57,236 nt of DNA from an uncultured Schlesneria sp. (GTDB lineage Bacteria > Planctomycetota > Planctomycetia > Planctomycetales > Planctomycetaceae). A model generated the notes under the pieces. That model made no database searches and was not told where the DNA came from. It saw only the letters and a program-made list of their open reading frames with translations. The DNA lies in contig CAIOKO010000254.1 in assembly GCA_903858935.1 (NCBI GenBank), positions 1 through 57,236 on the forward strand. Reading direction: 5' to 3'. Positions 11,705-20,544 of this stretch are shown in pieces (within the stretch, counting starts at the first letter, position 1; the number at the start of each line of letters is the position of its first letter). The translations under genes were made by a program, and so were the position numbers.

Positions 11705-12556
11705 ATGTTACGACTGATGACCGTCTGCTTGACCGTTGGTTTCGCTCACACGATGTTCGCCGCGGAGCCACAATCCGTTCTGCTCTGGCCGAATGGTGCT
11801 CCCGGTTCCGAGGGAAAGACAGCGGACGAAGTGGTCGAGACTACCGGCTCGGGCGAACGGAATATTACCTCAGTTCACAAGCCATCACTGACCCCGTACT
11901 TACCGGAAGTCGACAAGGGGAATGGAGTGGCCATCGTGATCGCTCCCGGCGGTGGACATAGCAAACTTTGCATGGACCATGAAGGACATAATCTGGCTAA
12001 ATGGCTGGCGGAACATGGCGTGGCGGCCTTTATTCTGAAGTATCGACTTTGTCGTGAGAAAGAATCGACCTACACGCTTGAGGGACACGCGGTCGCAGAC
12101 ATGCAGCGCGCGATTCGGCTGGTTCGTAGTCAGGCCAAGGCCTGGCACGTGAATCCTAAACGAGTTGGTGCACTCGGATTTTCAGCGGGTGGGGAACTCG
12201 CGTTTCTCGCCGCGATGCAGGATGGTTCAGGAGATCCCGCTGCAGCGGACGATGTCGAAAAAGAAAGTGCCCGGCCTGATTTTCAATGTCTGATCTATCC
12301 CGGCAAATCCGATCGAATCGCCGTCACCAAAGGAATGCCCCAGGCGTTCATCGTCTGCGGCTACGCTGACCGCAAGGATATCTCGCACGGCATGGCCGAA
12401 GCGTATTTGAAGTTTAAAGAAGCGGGCGTCCCGGCCGAGCTGCATATTTATTCTGCAGCAGGACACGGCTTTGGCGTCCGCACCTCAAACAAAGGGGCAG
12501 CCGCTCGCTGGCCATCACGCCTGGAAGAATGGTTATCTGACAACATCCTGAAATAG
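11705..12556 (+). CDS. Secreted alpha/beta hydrolase (esterase/lipase type)
   Basis: This 283-residue protein starts at an ATG with TTTGGAG nine bases upstream; the longer upstream frame lacks such a site. It has a signal peptide ending near MFAAEP. The fold is the carbohydrate-esterase-like alpha/beta hydrolase. An oxyanion stretch IAPGGGH lies near residue 82, the nucleophile elbow GFSAGGELA near 160, a late Asp region (CGYADR) and a catalytic His in AAGHGFG near 255. Related planctomycete proteins are annotated as acetyl-xylan esterase or BD-FAE-like, and the substrate here is unknown. Only 8 bp separate it from the convergent copper oxidase gene. It sits directly after the tandem-repeat region. 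Confidence 0.85.
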   Translation: MLRLMTVCLTVGFAHTMFAAEPQSVLLWPNGAPGSEGKTADEVVETTGSGERNITSVHKPSLTPYLPEVDKGNGVAIVIAPGGGHSKLCMDHEGHNLAKWLAEHGVAAFILKYRLCREKESTYTLEGHAVADMQRAIRLVRSQAKAWHVNPKRVGALGFSAGGELAFLAAMQDGSGDPAAADDVEKESARPDFQCLIYPGKSDRIAVTKGMPQAFIVCGYADRKDISHGMAEAYLKFKEAGVPAELHIYSAAGHGFGVRTSNKGAAARWPSRLEEWLSDNILK

Positions 12557-12564
12557 CCATCCCG

Positions 12565-14052
12565 TCAGTCTGATCGAATGCGATCCTGCAACATCTTTAG
12601 TAGTGGTGTTTTCATCACTGATTGACGGAAATGAATCTGGTAGCCCTCCATCAATTTTGGCATTTGTGATTCCTCTGCGGCGACCACCTGCAGTGTGATG
12701 CTCCCCATTTCATTGGTCGATTCTTCCCCGAAGCGAACCCGAGCCGGCGGATGGCTCGGGTTACGGGGGTTGTCCGCCGAATTGTCGTACTCGATTCGCG
12801 AGTGCAGCCGAGTTCCTTTCGGCAGCTTGAGATAGTTCGCAAACCGATACTGTTCCTGCCATGCGAAATCCCAGTCAGGTATCGACAGAATCGTTTGGGT
12901 CTGGCCGTCAGGCAACGTCGCCGTCAACTTCATGGACTTGCCGAGGTAATGTGCATGGGCGCCGACACCGAACGCTTCGACGTCAACGGGTAGCTCAAAC
13001 GAGTCTTCGATCACGTATTCCTTTTTGCCTGCTGGGATGTCGATACCTTTAAACGCGCCGAATGCGCCAGGAAGCTGAATTGCCGTGAACCGTCGCCGCG
13101 TCGGTTCTTTGGTGAAATACAAACCGACGGTCGAGGCTTCTTCCTCGACTTTTCCCGAGGGATGAAAGTGGGTGGCCAGGATCAAATCGGAACCGGCAGG
13201 GAGACGAAACGCTAATCCATCTGGTAACGGATGCGGCTGTGCACCCAAGGCCCATCCCCCCAGCGGTCCAAACTTAGGAGATTCGTTCGCCGCTTGATTG
13301 CCGAGCAAGCCCAAGCCTACACCCGGCTGCAGTCGTCGCCCCTGACGACCGGGCCCCGTTTCTGACCCATCCGGCGTGAGAACGGGTGGTCCGCCCCTCA
13401 GACGTGCCATTGCTCCCATGCCCCCTTTAAATCCAGGTTGCTCATCTTCGGCGTCAATCTTGCGAGCCAGGCCAGACGCTTCGAAGAAGAATAACGAGTG
13501 ATGCACGACAGACCGGGCACTTGGCCTGAAGTCGATTGCCGTCACCCAACGTTCTGAATCCAGCTCTAAGGGAATGACAAAGTTACGATAGATATCGGGG
13601 CCATCCGCAGGGACGATAAACGGTTCCTTCATTTTGACAATCAGATCGGGCTCACCCAGACTCCATCCGACAGGAAACTCGGGAAGCGGCGGCAGGTCGG
13701 CAGGGTTCCCCTCGGGCATCCCGTTTTTTATCCAGTCTGTAATGAGTGTCACCTGTTCGTCTTCCAACCGGCGCTCATAACGAAATGCGGCGTCACCGCG
13801 ATCGGCCTTCCAGGGGGGCATCAGCCGTTCGCTGATGACACTTTCAATCAGGTCAGCCCGTTTCTTAACGTCGGCATAGGTCTGAAGTGCAAACGGGGCC
13901 GCTTCACCAGGTCGGTGACAAGATGTGCATTTTTGAAAAATGAGTGGAGCGATGTCCCTGGTGAATGTCGCTTCGGCTAACAATCGTTGGGAACAGGTCG
14001 CCTCGAAGACAATTACCGATATCACTGTCCAGAGTTGGTTTCGTACAGACAT
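12565..14052 (-). CDS. Cytochrome c / copper type II monooxygenase-like protein
   Basis: This 495-residue secreted protein carries a heme c motif CTSCH at residues 42-46 followed by a second domain of the ascorbate-dependent (PHM/DBH) copper monooxygenase type. Candidate copper ligands are His184/185 (SVVHHSLFF), His295/297 (ATHFHPSG) and His366/368 (GAHAHYLG), matching the usual HH, HxH and C-terminal pattern. ATG 14052 has AAGGA eight bases upstream, so it was preferred over GTG 14058. The gene lies only 11 bp after the redoxin stop, so the two are almost surely co-transcribed, with the regulator upstream. It probably acts in the periplasm or paryphoplasm. The oxidised substrate is unknown. 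Confidence 0.85.
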   Translation of the reverse strand: MSVRNQLWTVISVIVFEATCSQRLLAEATFTRDIAPLIFQKCTSCHRPGEAAPFALQTYADVKKRADLIESVISERLMPPWKADRGDAAFRYERRLEDEQVTLITDWIKNGMPEGNPADLPPLPEFPVGWSLGEPDLIVKMKEPFIVPADGPDIYRNFVIPLELDSERWVTAIDFRPSARSVVHHSLFFFEASGLARKIDAEDEQPGFKGGMGAMARLRGGPPVLTPDGSETGPGRQGRRLQPGVGLGLLGNQAANESPKFGPLGGWALGAQPHPLPDGLAFRLPAGSDLILATHFHPSGKVEEEASTVGLYFTKEPTRRRFTAIQLPGAFGAFKGIDIPAGKKEYVIEDSFELPVDVEAFGVGAHAHYLGKSMKLTATLPDGQTQTILSIPDWDFAWQEQYRFANYLKLPKGTRLHSRIEYDNSADNPRNPSHPPARVRFGEESTNEMGSITLQVVAAEESQMPKLMEGYQIHFRQSVMKTPLLKMLQDRIRSD

Positions 14053-14063
14053 GATCACATTCC

Positions 14064-14732
14064 TTATGGAGCGGATTTATTCAGGTCAGGTTTCGCAATA
14101 AAACATCCAATCGACTGCGTGGTTTCGTTCGGAACGGGTTTGCCATTCAGGATCGCGTCGAGTGTATTCCGTAAATCAAGCTCTGTCGCTTTCGGCCTGC
14201 GTTTGCCAAGTCCCGCGTAAAGATTATCAATTCGACCTCGATAAAGTCGTTTCCCATTCGCGTCCAGCACGGCGACTTCCGGTGCGATCGTGACACCGGT
14301 CTGCTGGACCAGTTTCAGCGAAGGATCGCAAATCACCGGACATTCGTAACCGTAATCCTTCGCATGTTTCTTTGCCGCGTCGATTGTCAGATCGGGGTCA
14401 ACATAAACCACAAACGAGGCAATTTTCCGTTGAGAATACTCGGCAGAAACCCGTTTGATCTCGGGGGCGTAAGCATTCGAGATGGGGCAATCGGGTAAAA
14501 CGAAGAACAGGATTATTGCCTTCTGGTCAGGCTGCGACAACGGCGTTTGGAGTCGTCCTTCCAGGTCCGTGAAATGTAATGAGCTTGAAGATGTTTTGAG
14601 CGACGTCGTTTCCAGTGACGATAACGTCCGGCCAGGTTCGACCGGTTCCGTTGCAGCGGCACGAGGCTCTGCGGCAAGTACGGAACAGACAATCAAGCAG
14701 ACAACTGTGACGCAATGGATTTGTGATGACAA
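14064..14732 (-). CDS. Exported redoxin/thioredoxin-like protein
   Basis: This 222-residue protein has a signal peptide and a peroxiredoxin/TlpA-type fold (FFVLPDCPISNAYAPEI). The active-site pair is reduced to Cys82-Pro-Ile-Ser85, so the second cysteine of a CxxC is missing. Pro of the cis-loop is present (TIAPEVAVLD). It starts at TTG 14732, with GAGGAG eight bases upstream; an ATG nearby is in another frame. In many planctomycetes such redoxins are found next to cytochrome c/copper monooxygenase proteins, as here. The regulator gene ends 12 bp upstream, so all three form an operon. Likely role is redox support of the copper enzyme, by inference. Confidence 0.8.
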   Translation of the reverse strand: MSSQIHCVTVVCLIVCSVLAAEPRAAATEPVEPGRTLSSLETTSLKTSSSSLHFTDLEGRLQTPLSQPDQKAIILFFVLPDCPISNAYAPEIKRVSAEYSQRKIASFVVYVDPDLTIDAAKKHAKDYGYECPVICDPSLKLVQQTGVTIAPEVAVLDANGKRLYRGRIDNLYAGLGKRRPKATELDLRNTLDAILNGKPVPNETTQSIGCFIAKPDLNKSAP

Positions 14733-14744
14733 ATTCCATTCTCC

Positions 14745-15479
14745 TCAAGGTTGGTTCCGGTGGCTCAGGAATCGATATCCGGTCCCTCGAACAGACACGA
14801 TATACCGAGGTTGGGCGGGGTCGGGTTCCAGGATCTTTCTCAGGCGTAATACAAAATTGTCGATCGTTCTCGTTGTCACATCAGCGGATTGATCCCAAAC
14901 TTCCTCAAGAATTCGGTGCCTCGAAAGGACCTCACCTTCATGCTCGATAAAGTATTTCAACAACTGCATTTCGAGTGTCGTCAAACTGTACTTCTTTTCG
15001 CCGACATACACTTCAAATGCCTGGAACTCTATGCGCACGTCGCCAAATTGAAAGGTATCGATCTTGGCAACATCCATGACGGGGCTGGTGGAGACGACAT
15101 CGGTTAAAATTGTGCGGTATCGTTCCAGCAGGTTTTTGACACGATTAAGCAATTCGGGCAACGCAAACGGTTTTGTGATATACTGGTCCGTTCCGACATC
15201 GAAGGCATGCATGCGGTCTTCGACCAGCGTCCTTGCACTCAGCACGATGATCGGCACAAGTTTGTTTGTGACACGTATCGCGGTACAGATCTCGTATCCG
15301 CTCATTCCGGGGAGCATCAGATCGAGAATAATCAGATCAATGCGAGGCACGGCCGTCTGAAACAGTTTCATTGCGGTCGGGCCGTCGCCTGCCAGCAGAA
15401 CTTCGTACCCCTCCTGCTCGAAATTGAATTTCAATCCCAGTGCCAGGGCTTCTTCGTCTTCGACGATCAGGATACGCAT
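14745..15479 (-). CDS. OmpR/PhoB-family response regulator
   Basis: This 244-residue two-domain regulator has a receiver domain at residues 1-118 with acidic pocket EDEE, phosphorylatable Asp53 (IILDLMLPG), Ser81 and Lys103 (YITKPF). A winged-helix DNA-binding domain at 145-240 reads LTTLEMQLLKYF, then RTIDNFVLRLRKIL and GTGYRF. ATG 15479 was chosen because GAGG lies nine bases upstream; an ATG two codons earlier is less well placed. No sensor kinase is adjacent. It heads an operon with the redoxin and the copper/heme oxidase, so it may control them and itself. A GAACAA-N3-TTGTTC palindrome upstream is a candidate site. Confidence 0.92.
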   Translation of the reverse strand: MRILIVEDEEALALGLKFNFEQEGYEVLLAGDGPTAMKLFQTAVPRIDLIILDLMLPGMSGYEICTAIRVTNKLVPIIVLSARTLVEDRMHAFDVGTDQYITKPFALPELLNRVKNLLERYRTILTDVVSTSPVMDVAKIDTFQFGDVRIEFQAFEVYVGEKKYSLTTLEMQLLKYFIEHEGEVLSRHRILEEVWDQSADVTTRTIDNFVLRLRKILEPDPAQPRYIVSVRGTGYRFLSHRNQP

Positions 15480-15601
15480 CAACATCCGCCTCAACGAATA
15501 ACAGTCAATTCCAACGATCTGAACTCGATTGATGACGGACCGGTCAAGCCGAGCCAGTTCGTATTGTCTAGAATACAAAAGATCACGGCTGAAACATACA
15601 C

Positions 15602-15616
15602 GAACAACGATTGTTC
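15602..15616. promoter_or_regulatory. Candidate operator palindrome between divergent genes
   Basis: GAACAA-CGA-TTGTTC is a perfect 6-bp inverted repeat in the 235-bp gap between the response regulator (minus) and the secreted protein (plus). Its position before both genes suits regulator binding. No protein is known to bind it. Confidence 0.35.
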
Positions 15617-15635
15617 CATTTCAAAACCGAGCCAA

Positions 15636-15665
15636 TTGACAATTTGTTGAATACTGTATGACAAT
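15636..15665 (+). promoter_or_regulatory. Possible sigma-70-like promoter for the secreted protein gene
   Basis: TTGACA at 15636-15641 is a perfect -35 sequence. A weak -10 (GACAAT, 15660-15665) follows 18 bases later, 49 bp before the start of the next gene. It lies 20 bp beside the palindrome at 15602. Confidence 0.3.
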
Positions 15666-15714
15666 AGCGAAGAGACAGGTGCCTCGCGGGCTGGTCCATA
15701 AATAAGGCAGGATC

Positions 15715-16725
15715 ATGATTCGTTCTCAAATGTTTGTTTTGACCGTGACTGTCATCGGGTTGGCAAACTGGATGCCTGGCGATGTCGCGGCGCAGCAAAT
15801 CTATAGCAGAGGCACTCCCGCCGACTTGCAATATTCTCGAAGTCGCGGGATCGATTCGAATGGCCGAGCCGTCGATGTCGATGGGCGTGTTATCGATCAA
15901 ATCGGTTCAACCGTTGATGACTACGGTCGACGGATCACAAACGTTGGCGTTCCCCGTCAGTACCAGGTGAACGGCTACGCTTCGGGTAGTTACGGAGGGT
16001 ATTATCCCGGTGTTTACAACGGGGTTTCATATACGGACAGCGTTGGAGTTTCCGGCGGCTACTATTCAAACACCAGACCCGTTGGCTCAGCGGTTGTCGT
16101 TGGTGCGAATCCCATCAGTCCTCCGCAAAACGTGATCGTCGGCGGCGTCTATCCGTCGCGGACTATTCTTAATAACGCCACTCGCGGCGGTGTGATCGAA
16201 TATACTCACAATGGCAATGGGTACGTTTATTCGCCGGGAAGTTCGTATCAGACAGTGATCTCGTCCGGTCCTTCGATCTTCCCTGCCATCGCGGTGGTTC
16301 CACCGTCTGAACCTCCTGTGGTGATTGAAACGCGGCGAAACGTCGCGCCTGTTCAGCCTGCTTCGCGGGCAGGGGAAATCAAATTGATGTTCCCCCAGGG
16401 TGCGACCTCCGAATTGTCTTACATGTTGAACGGAACCGTCTATTCAATCAAACCCGGATACGTTCAGACATTTGTCGAAGATCGAATCTGGACGATCGAG
16501 TTTTTGCGGGCCGGTAATCGCAGTCAGCAGATGCGTTATCAGTTGAAGGCGGGAACGTATTTTTTCACCTTCGACGAAACCGGCTGGGACTTGAAACTCG
16601 CGGTGGCCGCAGCAGCAGAATTGCAACCGTCACCCAGCCTTCCTTCCTCGCAAGTCGCTCCGTCGACTCGTGCCATCACTCCAATACCTCCAACGCCAGC
16701 TCCAACGCCATCACCGGATTTATGA
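15715..16725 (+). CDS. Secreted Gly/Tyr-rich protein, unknown family
   Basis: This 336-residue protein starts at an ATG with AAGG seven bases upstream. A signal peptide (MFVLTVTVIGLANW) ends near DVAAQQ. Residues 45-85 repeat a short 'DxxGRxxD' pattern (SNGRAVDVDGRVIDQIG), and 90-170 are rich in Gly, Tyr and Ser. Residues about 220-300 form a compact domain (LMFPQGATSELSYMLNG and RYQLKAGTYFFTFDETGW). The tail is Pro/Thr-rich. No catalytic motif was seen. It looks like a planctomycete envelope or matrix protein; this is inference from composition. It is divergent from the response regulator and may share its control region. Confidence 0.75.
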   Translation: MIRSQMFVLTVTVIGLANWMPGDVAAQQIYSRGTPADLQYSRSRGIDSNGRAVDVDGRVIDQIGSTVDDYGRRITNVGVPRQYQVNGYASGSYGGYYPGVYNGVSYTDSVGVSGGYYSNTRPVGSAVVVGANPISPPQNVIVGGVYPSRTILNNATRGGVIEYTHNGNGYVYSPGSSYQTVISSGPSIFPAIAVVPPSEPPVVIETRRNVAPVQPASRAGEIKLMFPQGATSELSYMLNGTVYSIKPGYVQTFVEDRIWTIEFLRAGNRSQQMRYQLKAGTYFFTFDETGWDLKLAVAAAAELQPSPSLPSSQVAPSTRAITPIPPTPAPTPSPDL

Positions 16726-16934
16726 GTTGCAATCATCTTGTTCTCTCGTGCGAAAATTCGAGGAATTGCTTTAGGAGTAAGGCAATACGAAGCCACTTAT
16801 TTCAGCAAATGGAATTTTTCCGGGCTGTATGAACAGTAACTCAGACAACAATCGATTCGCTTCCAATGTTCGAACCGAGATTTTTCCGACTCAAAAAGCA
16901 TTGAGTTTAACGCCAAGTCCTTGAAAGTAGATTG

Positions 16935-17867
16935 ATGAATCAACCCGTTCAGATGGTCGGTCTTGGCGAACTTCTCTGGGACTGTTTTCCGGATGAACGA
17001 TTACCTGGTGGAGCACCTGCGAATGTCGCTTTCCACGCTCAACAATTGGGCCTCAGTACTGCCGTGGCAACGCGGGTTGGCAAGGACGAATTGGGTGAAG
17101 GGCTTGGGAAATTTCTTTCTGCACAGGGACTCAGCACGGAACTGGTCCAGATCGATCCCAATCACCAGACTGGAACTGTCACCGTCACTCCGAACGATAA
17201 GGCCAATGTGGATTACACGTTCCTTGAGAATTCTGCCTGGGATTTTCTCGAAGCCACTCCTCAATTGCTCGAGGCCGTACATTCGGCCCAGGCCATCTGC
17301 TTCGGAACCCTGGGGCAACGAAAGCCAGTTTCAAGACATACCATCCAACAGTGTCTTCGATCGCTTTCCAGCGAGTGCCTGGTTGTGTATGACGTTAACC
17401 TGCGTCCCCCTTTTTTTGCGAAGGACTGGATCGCAAAGTCGTTGTCACATGCCACGATCGTCAAGCTCAACGACGAAGAGGTCAAAGTTCTGACGAAACT
17501 TTTCGATTTTCGTCCCGAGGATGAAGTTCGATTCGCCAAACGGTTGCTGGACGATTACAAGCAATTGCAGTTAGTCTGCGTAACTCGCGGCAGCCGGGGT
17601 TGCCTGGGGGTGACCTGCGGTGAAGTGATCGAGCTTCGTGGGGTCCCTGTGAAGGTCGTCGACACCGTGGGGGCCGGAGATGCCTTTACTGCTGCAATCA
17701 TTTTTGGACATTTGCAGAAATGGCCGCTGGCTTCGACCCTCGAACTGGCTAATCGGTTTGGTGCACTCGTTGCTGGACGAAGCGGGGCGATGCCTTCTTT
17801 AGGTGTCGAATTGGCGGAGCTCAAATCAAGCCTCGACTGGTCGTTCCGCGACACGATCACATTTTAG
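16935..17867 (+). CDS. PfkB-family sugar kinase, fructokinase-like
   Basis: This 310-residue protein (ATG 16935, preferred to the in-frame TTG just before) has the PfkB/ribokinase fold. Its sugar-binding N-terminus GELLWDCFPDERLPGGAPAN is typical of bacterial fructokinases. The C-terminal signature DTVGAGDAFTAA holds the catalytic Asp near residue 249 and the anion hole GAG. It likely phosphorylates fructose or a related sugar with ATP. The next gene on the same strand is glgC, so a link to sugar storage or sucrose breakdown is plausible, although the 186-bp gap suggests a separate promoter. The ribosome site is weak. Confidence 0.85.
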   Translation: MNQPVQMVGLGELLWDCFPDERLPGGAPANVAFHAQQLGLSTAVATRVGKDELGEGLGKFLSAQGLSTELVQIDPNHQTGTVTVTPNDKANVDYTFLENSAWDFLEATPQLLEAVHSAQAICFGTLGQRKPVSRHTIQQCLRSLSSECLVVYDVNLRPPFFAKDWIAKSLSHATIVKLNDEEVKVLTKLFDFRPEDEVRFAKRLLDDYKQLQLVCVTRGSRGCLGVTCGEVIELRGVPVKVVDTVGAGDAFTAAIIFGHLQKWPLASTLELANRFGALVAGRSGAMPSLGVELAELKSSLDWSFRDTITF

Positions 17868-18053
17868 TGTCAAACCGGGGCTCAAATCCCGTCGGGCTTA
17901 CTCCCGTTTCGTGGACTTAATCGCTATTCTCTAAAAAAAAATGAATCTGGTATCTAGGCTGATCACCATCGGTCTGAGGCCCCACCGTTTGGGGTGGATA
18001 TTGATCGTAAAATCGAAGCCGACGCGACTAGCGACATTGATAAGGGAATTGAC

Positions 18054-19340
18054 ATGCGAAATGTGCTGGCGGTCATTCTGGGTGGAGGTAAGGGAACCCG
18101 GCTGTTTCCGCTTACGGAAGTTCGATCAAAGCCAGCGGTACCGCTGGCGGGAAAGTATCGTCTGATCGACATTCCGATCTCAAACTGCATTAACAGTGGG
18201 ATCAACCGCATCTATTTGTTGACCCAGTTCAATTCAGTCAGCCTGCATGCTCATATTCGGCAAACATACAGCTTCGATCAGTTTGATGGAGGTTTCGTCG
18301 AAATATTGGCGGCCCAGCAGACGATGGAAGGGCATAACTGGTACGAAGGAACGGCAGACGCTGTCCGCAAGAATTTGCGACATTTCGAACAGAATGGCTT
18401 CGACTATGTTTTGATCCTGTCGGGAGACCAGCTGTATCGCATGGACTTCGCCGAGATGCTTGAGACTCACATAGCGTCTGGTGCCGAAGCGACAATCGCC
18501 GCCCTGCCTGTCACTCGGGATGCGGCTCGCGGGTTTGGAATCATGAAAGTCGACGATAGCGGTCGAATCGGAGGGTTTCTCGAAAAGCCCAAAACCGATG
18601 CGGAAATTGATCAACACGTTCGTACTGATCCCGCCTGGATCGATGCGCGTGGAATTAAAAGTCATGGACGCGACTGTCTGGCAAGTATGGGGATCTATCT
18701 CTTTAATTTACAGACGCTGATCGAATTGCTCACGAAATCTGACTATCAGGATTTCGGAAAAGAAGTCTTTCCCATGGCGATCCGGACTCACAAGGTCCAT
18801 GTCCATCTATTTGACGGATATTGGGAGGATATCGGGACCATTCGGTCGTTTTATGAAGCCAACCTTGATTTGACGCTCCCCAATGCCCCCTTCAAACTTG
18901 AAGACGAAAAATCCCCGATTTACACGCATGCACGGTTCCTGCCTCCAAGTCGTTGTGATGGTGTCCACGTTAAACGAAGCTTGATCGCCGATGGTTGTGT
19001 GATCGGTGAAGGGTCAATGGTTGAGAACAGCGTCGTCGGATTGCGTTGCAAGATCGGTGATAATGTCACCATCGCGAACTCGATCCTGATGGGCGCCGAT
19101 AATTACCAGACAGACGCAGACGTTCTGGCGGATAAGCAGGCTGGAATTCCGAATATCGGTGTGGGTGACGGAAGTCTGCTTGACGGTGTCATCGTCGATA
19201 AGAACTGCCGGATTGGTAAAGGCGTCCACATTCGCGGTGGCAACGTGCTGAAAGTTCCGGAAAATACACCGGTCGTCATTCAGGACGGCATCATTGTGAT
19301 CCCCAAAGGCACGATCCTGCCCGATGGCTGGCGATTGTGA
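18054..19340 (+). CDS. glgC: Glucose-1-phosphate adenylyltransferase
   Basis: This 428-residue ADP-glucose pyrophosphorylase makes ADP-glucose from glucose-1-phosphate and ATP for glycogen. The nucleotide loop GGGKGTRLFPLT lies at residues 10-21, followed by SKPAVPLAGKYRLIDIPISN. The catalytic-region motif SGDQLYRMD follows, then the sugar-binding FLEKPK and the C-terminal left-handed beta-helix (VVGLRCKIGDNVTI). Length matches the plant/cyanobacterial-type enzymes of about 430 residues. ATG 18054 has AAGGGA seven bases upstream and begins the conserved core; the longer frame upstream is not supported. rsmE follows 13 bp downstream and is probably co-transcribed. Confidence 0.96.
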   Translation: MRNVLAVILGGGKGTRLFPLTEVRSKPAVPLAGKYRLIDIPISNCINSGINRIYLLTQFNSVSLHAHIRQTYSFDQFDGGFVEILAAQQTMEGHNWYEGTADAVRKNLRHFEQNGFDYVLILSGDQLYRMDFAEMLETHIASGAEATIAALPVTRDAARGFGIMKVDDSGRIGGFLEKPKTDAEIDQHVRTDPAWIDARGIKSHGRDCLASMGIYLFNLQTLIELLTKSDYQDFGKEVFPMAIRTHKVHVHLFDGYWEDIGTIRSFYEANLDLTLPNAPFKLEDEKSPIYTHARFLPPSRCDGVHVKRSLIADGCVIGEGSMVENSVVGLRCKIGDNVTIANSILMGADNYQTDADVLADKQAGIPNIGVGDGSLLDGVIVDKNCRIGKGVHIRGGNVLKVPENTPVVIQDGIIVIPKGTILPDGWRL

Positions 19341-19353
19341 GACCCTCGGTCTG

Positions 19354-20058
19354 ATGTCTCATCGTTTTTATTGTCCACAGCTCGTTGAAGCCGGTTCCGT
19401 CACATTGACGGATTCGGAGGCCCATCACCTCGCACACGTATTGCGGTCGCAGCAAGGCGACATCGTTGAGCTTTTCGACGGCAACGGGCTGGTGGCGACA
19501 TGTCGCATCGCCACCTTACGTAAACGCGACGTCGAACTCGAAGTGCAGTCCGCTCGGCGCGAGAAGCTTCCTCAAAAAGGGCTCACGATTGCGACTGCGG
19601 TCCCTAAGGGCGATCGGTTCGACTGGTTAATCGAAAAGGCGACAGAACTCGGTGTCAGTCAATTGATTCCCCTGACGACGTCACGCAGTGTCGTTGATCC
19701 CCGGACAAGCAAGCTCGATAAATTGCGTCAGACCGTCGTCGCCGCCTGTAAACAATCGGGCCGCAATCATTTGATGGAGATTGGTTCCGTCACGTCATGG
19801 CCCGACTTCATCAGACAATTTGTTCCCGATCACACGGTTTTAATTGCGCATCCTCAAGGCGAATTGCTCGAATCCATCGAGCCGGTTTTGGCAAATCAGG
19901 AAAAAACACTTCTTGTTGCTATCGGGCCAGAAGGAGGTTTTAGTGATGTCGAGATTCAACTCGCGTTGCGAGCCGGAGCTAAAGCCATCCAACTGGGCAG
20001 TAAAATCCTGAGGATCGAGACCGCCGCGATCGGATTAGCGGCCAAATTCCTGCTTTGA
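19354..20058 (+). CDS. rsmE: 16S rRNA m3U1498 methyltransferase
   Basis: This 234-residue SPOUT-class methyltransferase modifies U1498 of 16S rRNA using S-adenosylmethionine. The N-terminal PUA-like part reads EAHHLAHVLRSQQGD. Family motifs include EKATELGVSQLIPL, the cofactor loop GPEGGFSDVE at residues 191-200 and the knot segment LGSKILRIETA near 214-224. ATG 19354 (MSHRFY) begins the conserved start. The upstream in-frame extension overlaps glgC by coding and is not expected. Length is the family's usual (about 240). It follows glgC with a 13-bp gap. Confidence 0.94.
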   Translation: MSHRFYCPQLVEAGSVTLTDSEAHHLAHVLRSQQGDIVELFDGNGLVATCRIATLRKRDVELEVQSARREKLPQKGLTIATAVPKGDRFDWLIEKATELGVSQLIPLTTSRSVVDPRTSKLDKLRQTVVAACKQSGRNHLMEIGSVTSWPDFIRQFVPDHTVLIAHPQGELLESIEPVLANQEKTLLVAIGPEGGFSDVEIQLALRAGAKAIQLGSKILRIETAAIGLAAKFLL

Positions 20059-20438
20059 AACGGGTTCGTCAACGGATTCCGATCGTTGCCGGTTGGGAAA
20101 AAGCGACTATCAGCCAGGAACTGTGACGATTGAAATCAGTGAAAAAAGCGATTGGTTATTGGGTTGGGAAAAGCGTATCAGCCACAGATTCACGAAGATT
20201 TTCACAGATAAATACTAATCCAGCATATTGTCAGTGAAACACTCATCGTATTTTCTCCGGCCTTATCAGTGTGATTCTGCGTGCATCTGTGGCCAAAACG
20301 TTTTTCTCCTTTCAGTTCCAGAAAAATCTTGCGACGTTTCAGCGGAGACCTGTCGCTTGTTCGTTCGCGTGAAATTGTTAAACTTCCTGACCGAACCAAA
20401 GCGTCCGAACGTTTGCCCATCAACTGGACAACGTGCAC
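20059..20438. repeat. Gap with short direct repeat and CACAGAT inverted repeat
   Basis: A GGTTGGGAAAA(A)GCG..TATCAGCCA unit occurs twice, about 70 bp apart (near 20091 and 20163). An inverted repeat of 32-base arms follows, GCCACAGATTCACGAAGATT at 20180-20211 and its imperfect complement at 20263-20294. A related GCCACAGAT..CACAGATAAA copy sits at about 29750-29790. This 'CCACAGAT...CACAGATAA' family is widespread in bacterial intergenic DNA. No gene is seen here. Confidence 0.6.
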
Positions 20439-20512
20439 GGCGAGGTAGCTCAGCTGGTTAGAGCACAGGCTTCATAAGCCTGGGGTCGCGGGTTCAAGTC
20501 CCGCCCTCGCTA
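20439..20512 (+). tRNA. tRNA-Met (CAT), elongator type
   Basis: The cloverleaf is complete: acceptor GGCGAGG/CCTCGCT (one G-T pair at the end), T8 A9, D-stem GCTC/GAGC, anticodon stem CAGGC/GCCTG with loop TTCATAA (CAT), T-stem GCGGG/CCCGC with TTCAAGT, discriminator A. The D-loop and the GGGGTC variable loop match elongator tRNA-Met better than initiator or tRNA-Ile2. CCA is not encoded. Confidence 0.95.
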
Positions 20513-20517
20513 CTGTC

Positions 20518-20544
20518 GAAAACCCTTGTTTTACAGGGGTTTTC
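20518..20544 (+). terminator. Hairpin terminator after tRNA-Met
   Basis: The stem GAAAACCC/GGGTTTTC has an 11-base loop and starts 6 bp after the tRNA. The 3' arm itself carries TTTT and is followed by TTCG, giving a modest U tract. Confidence 0.6.
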
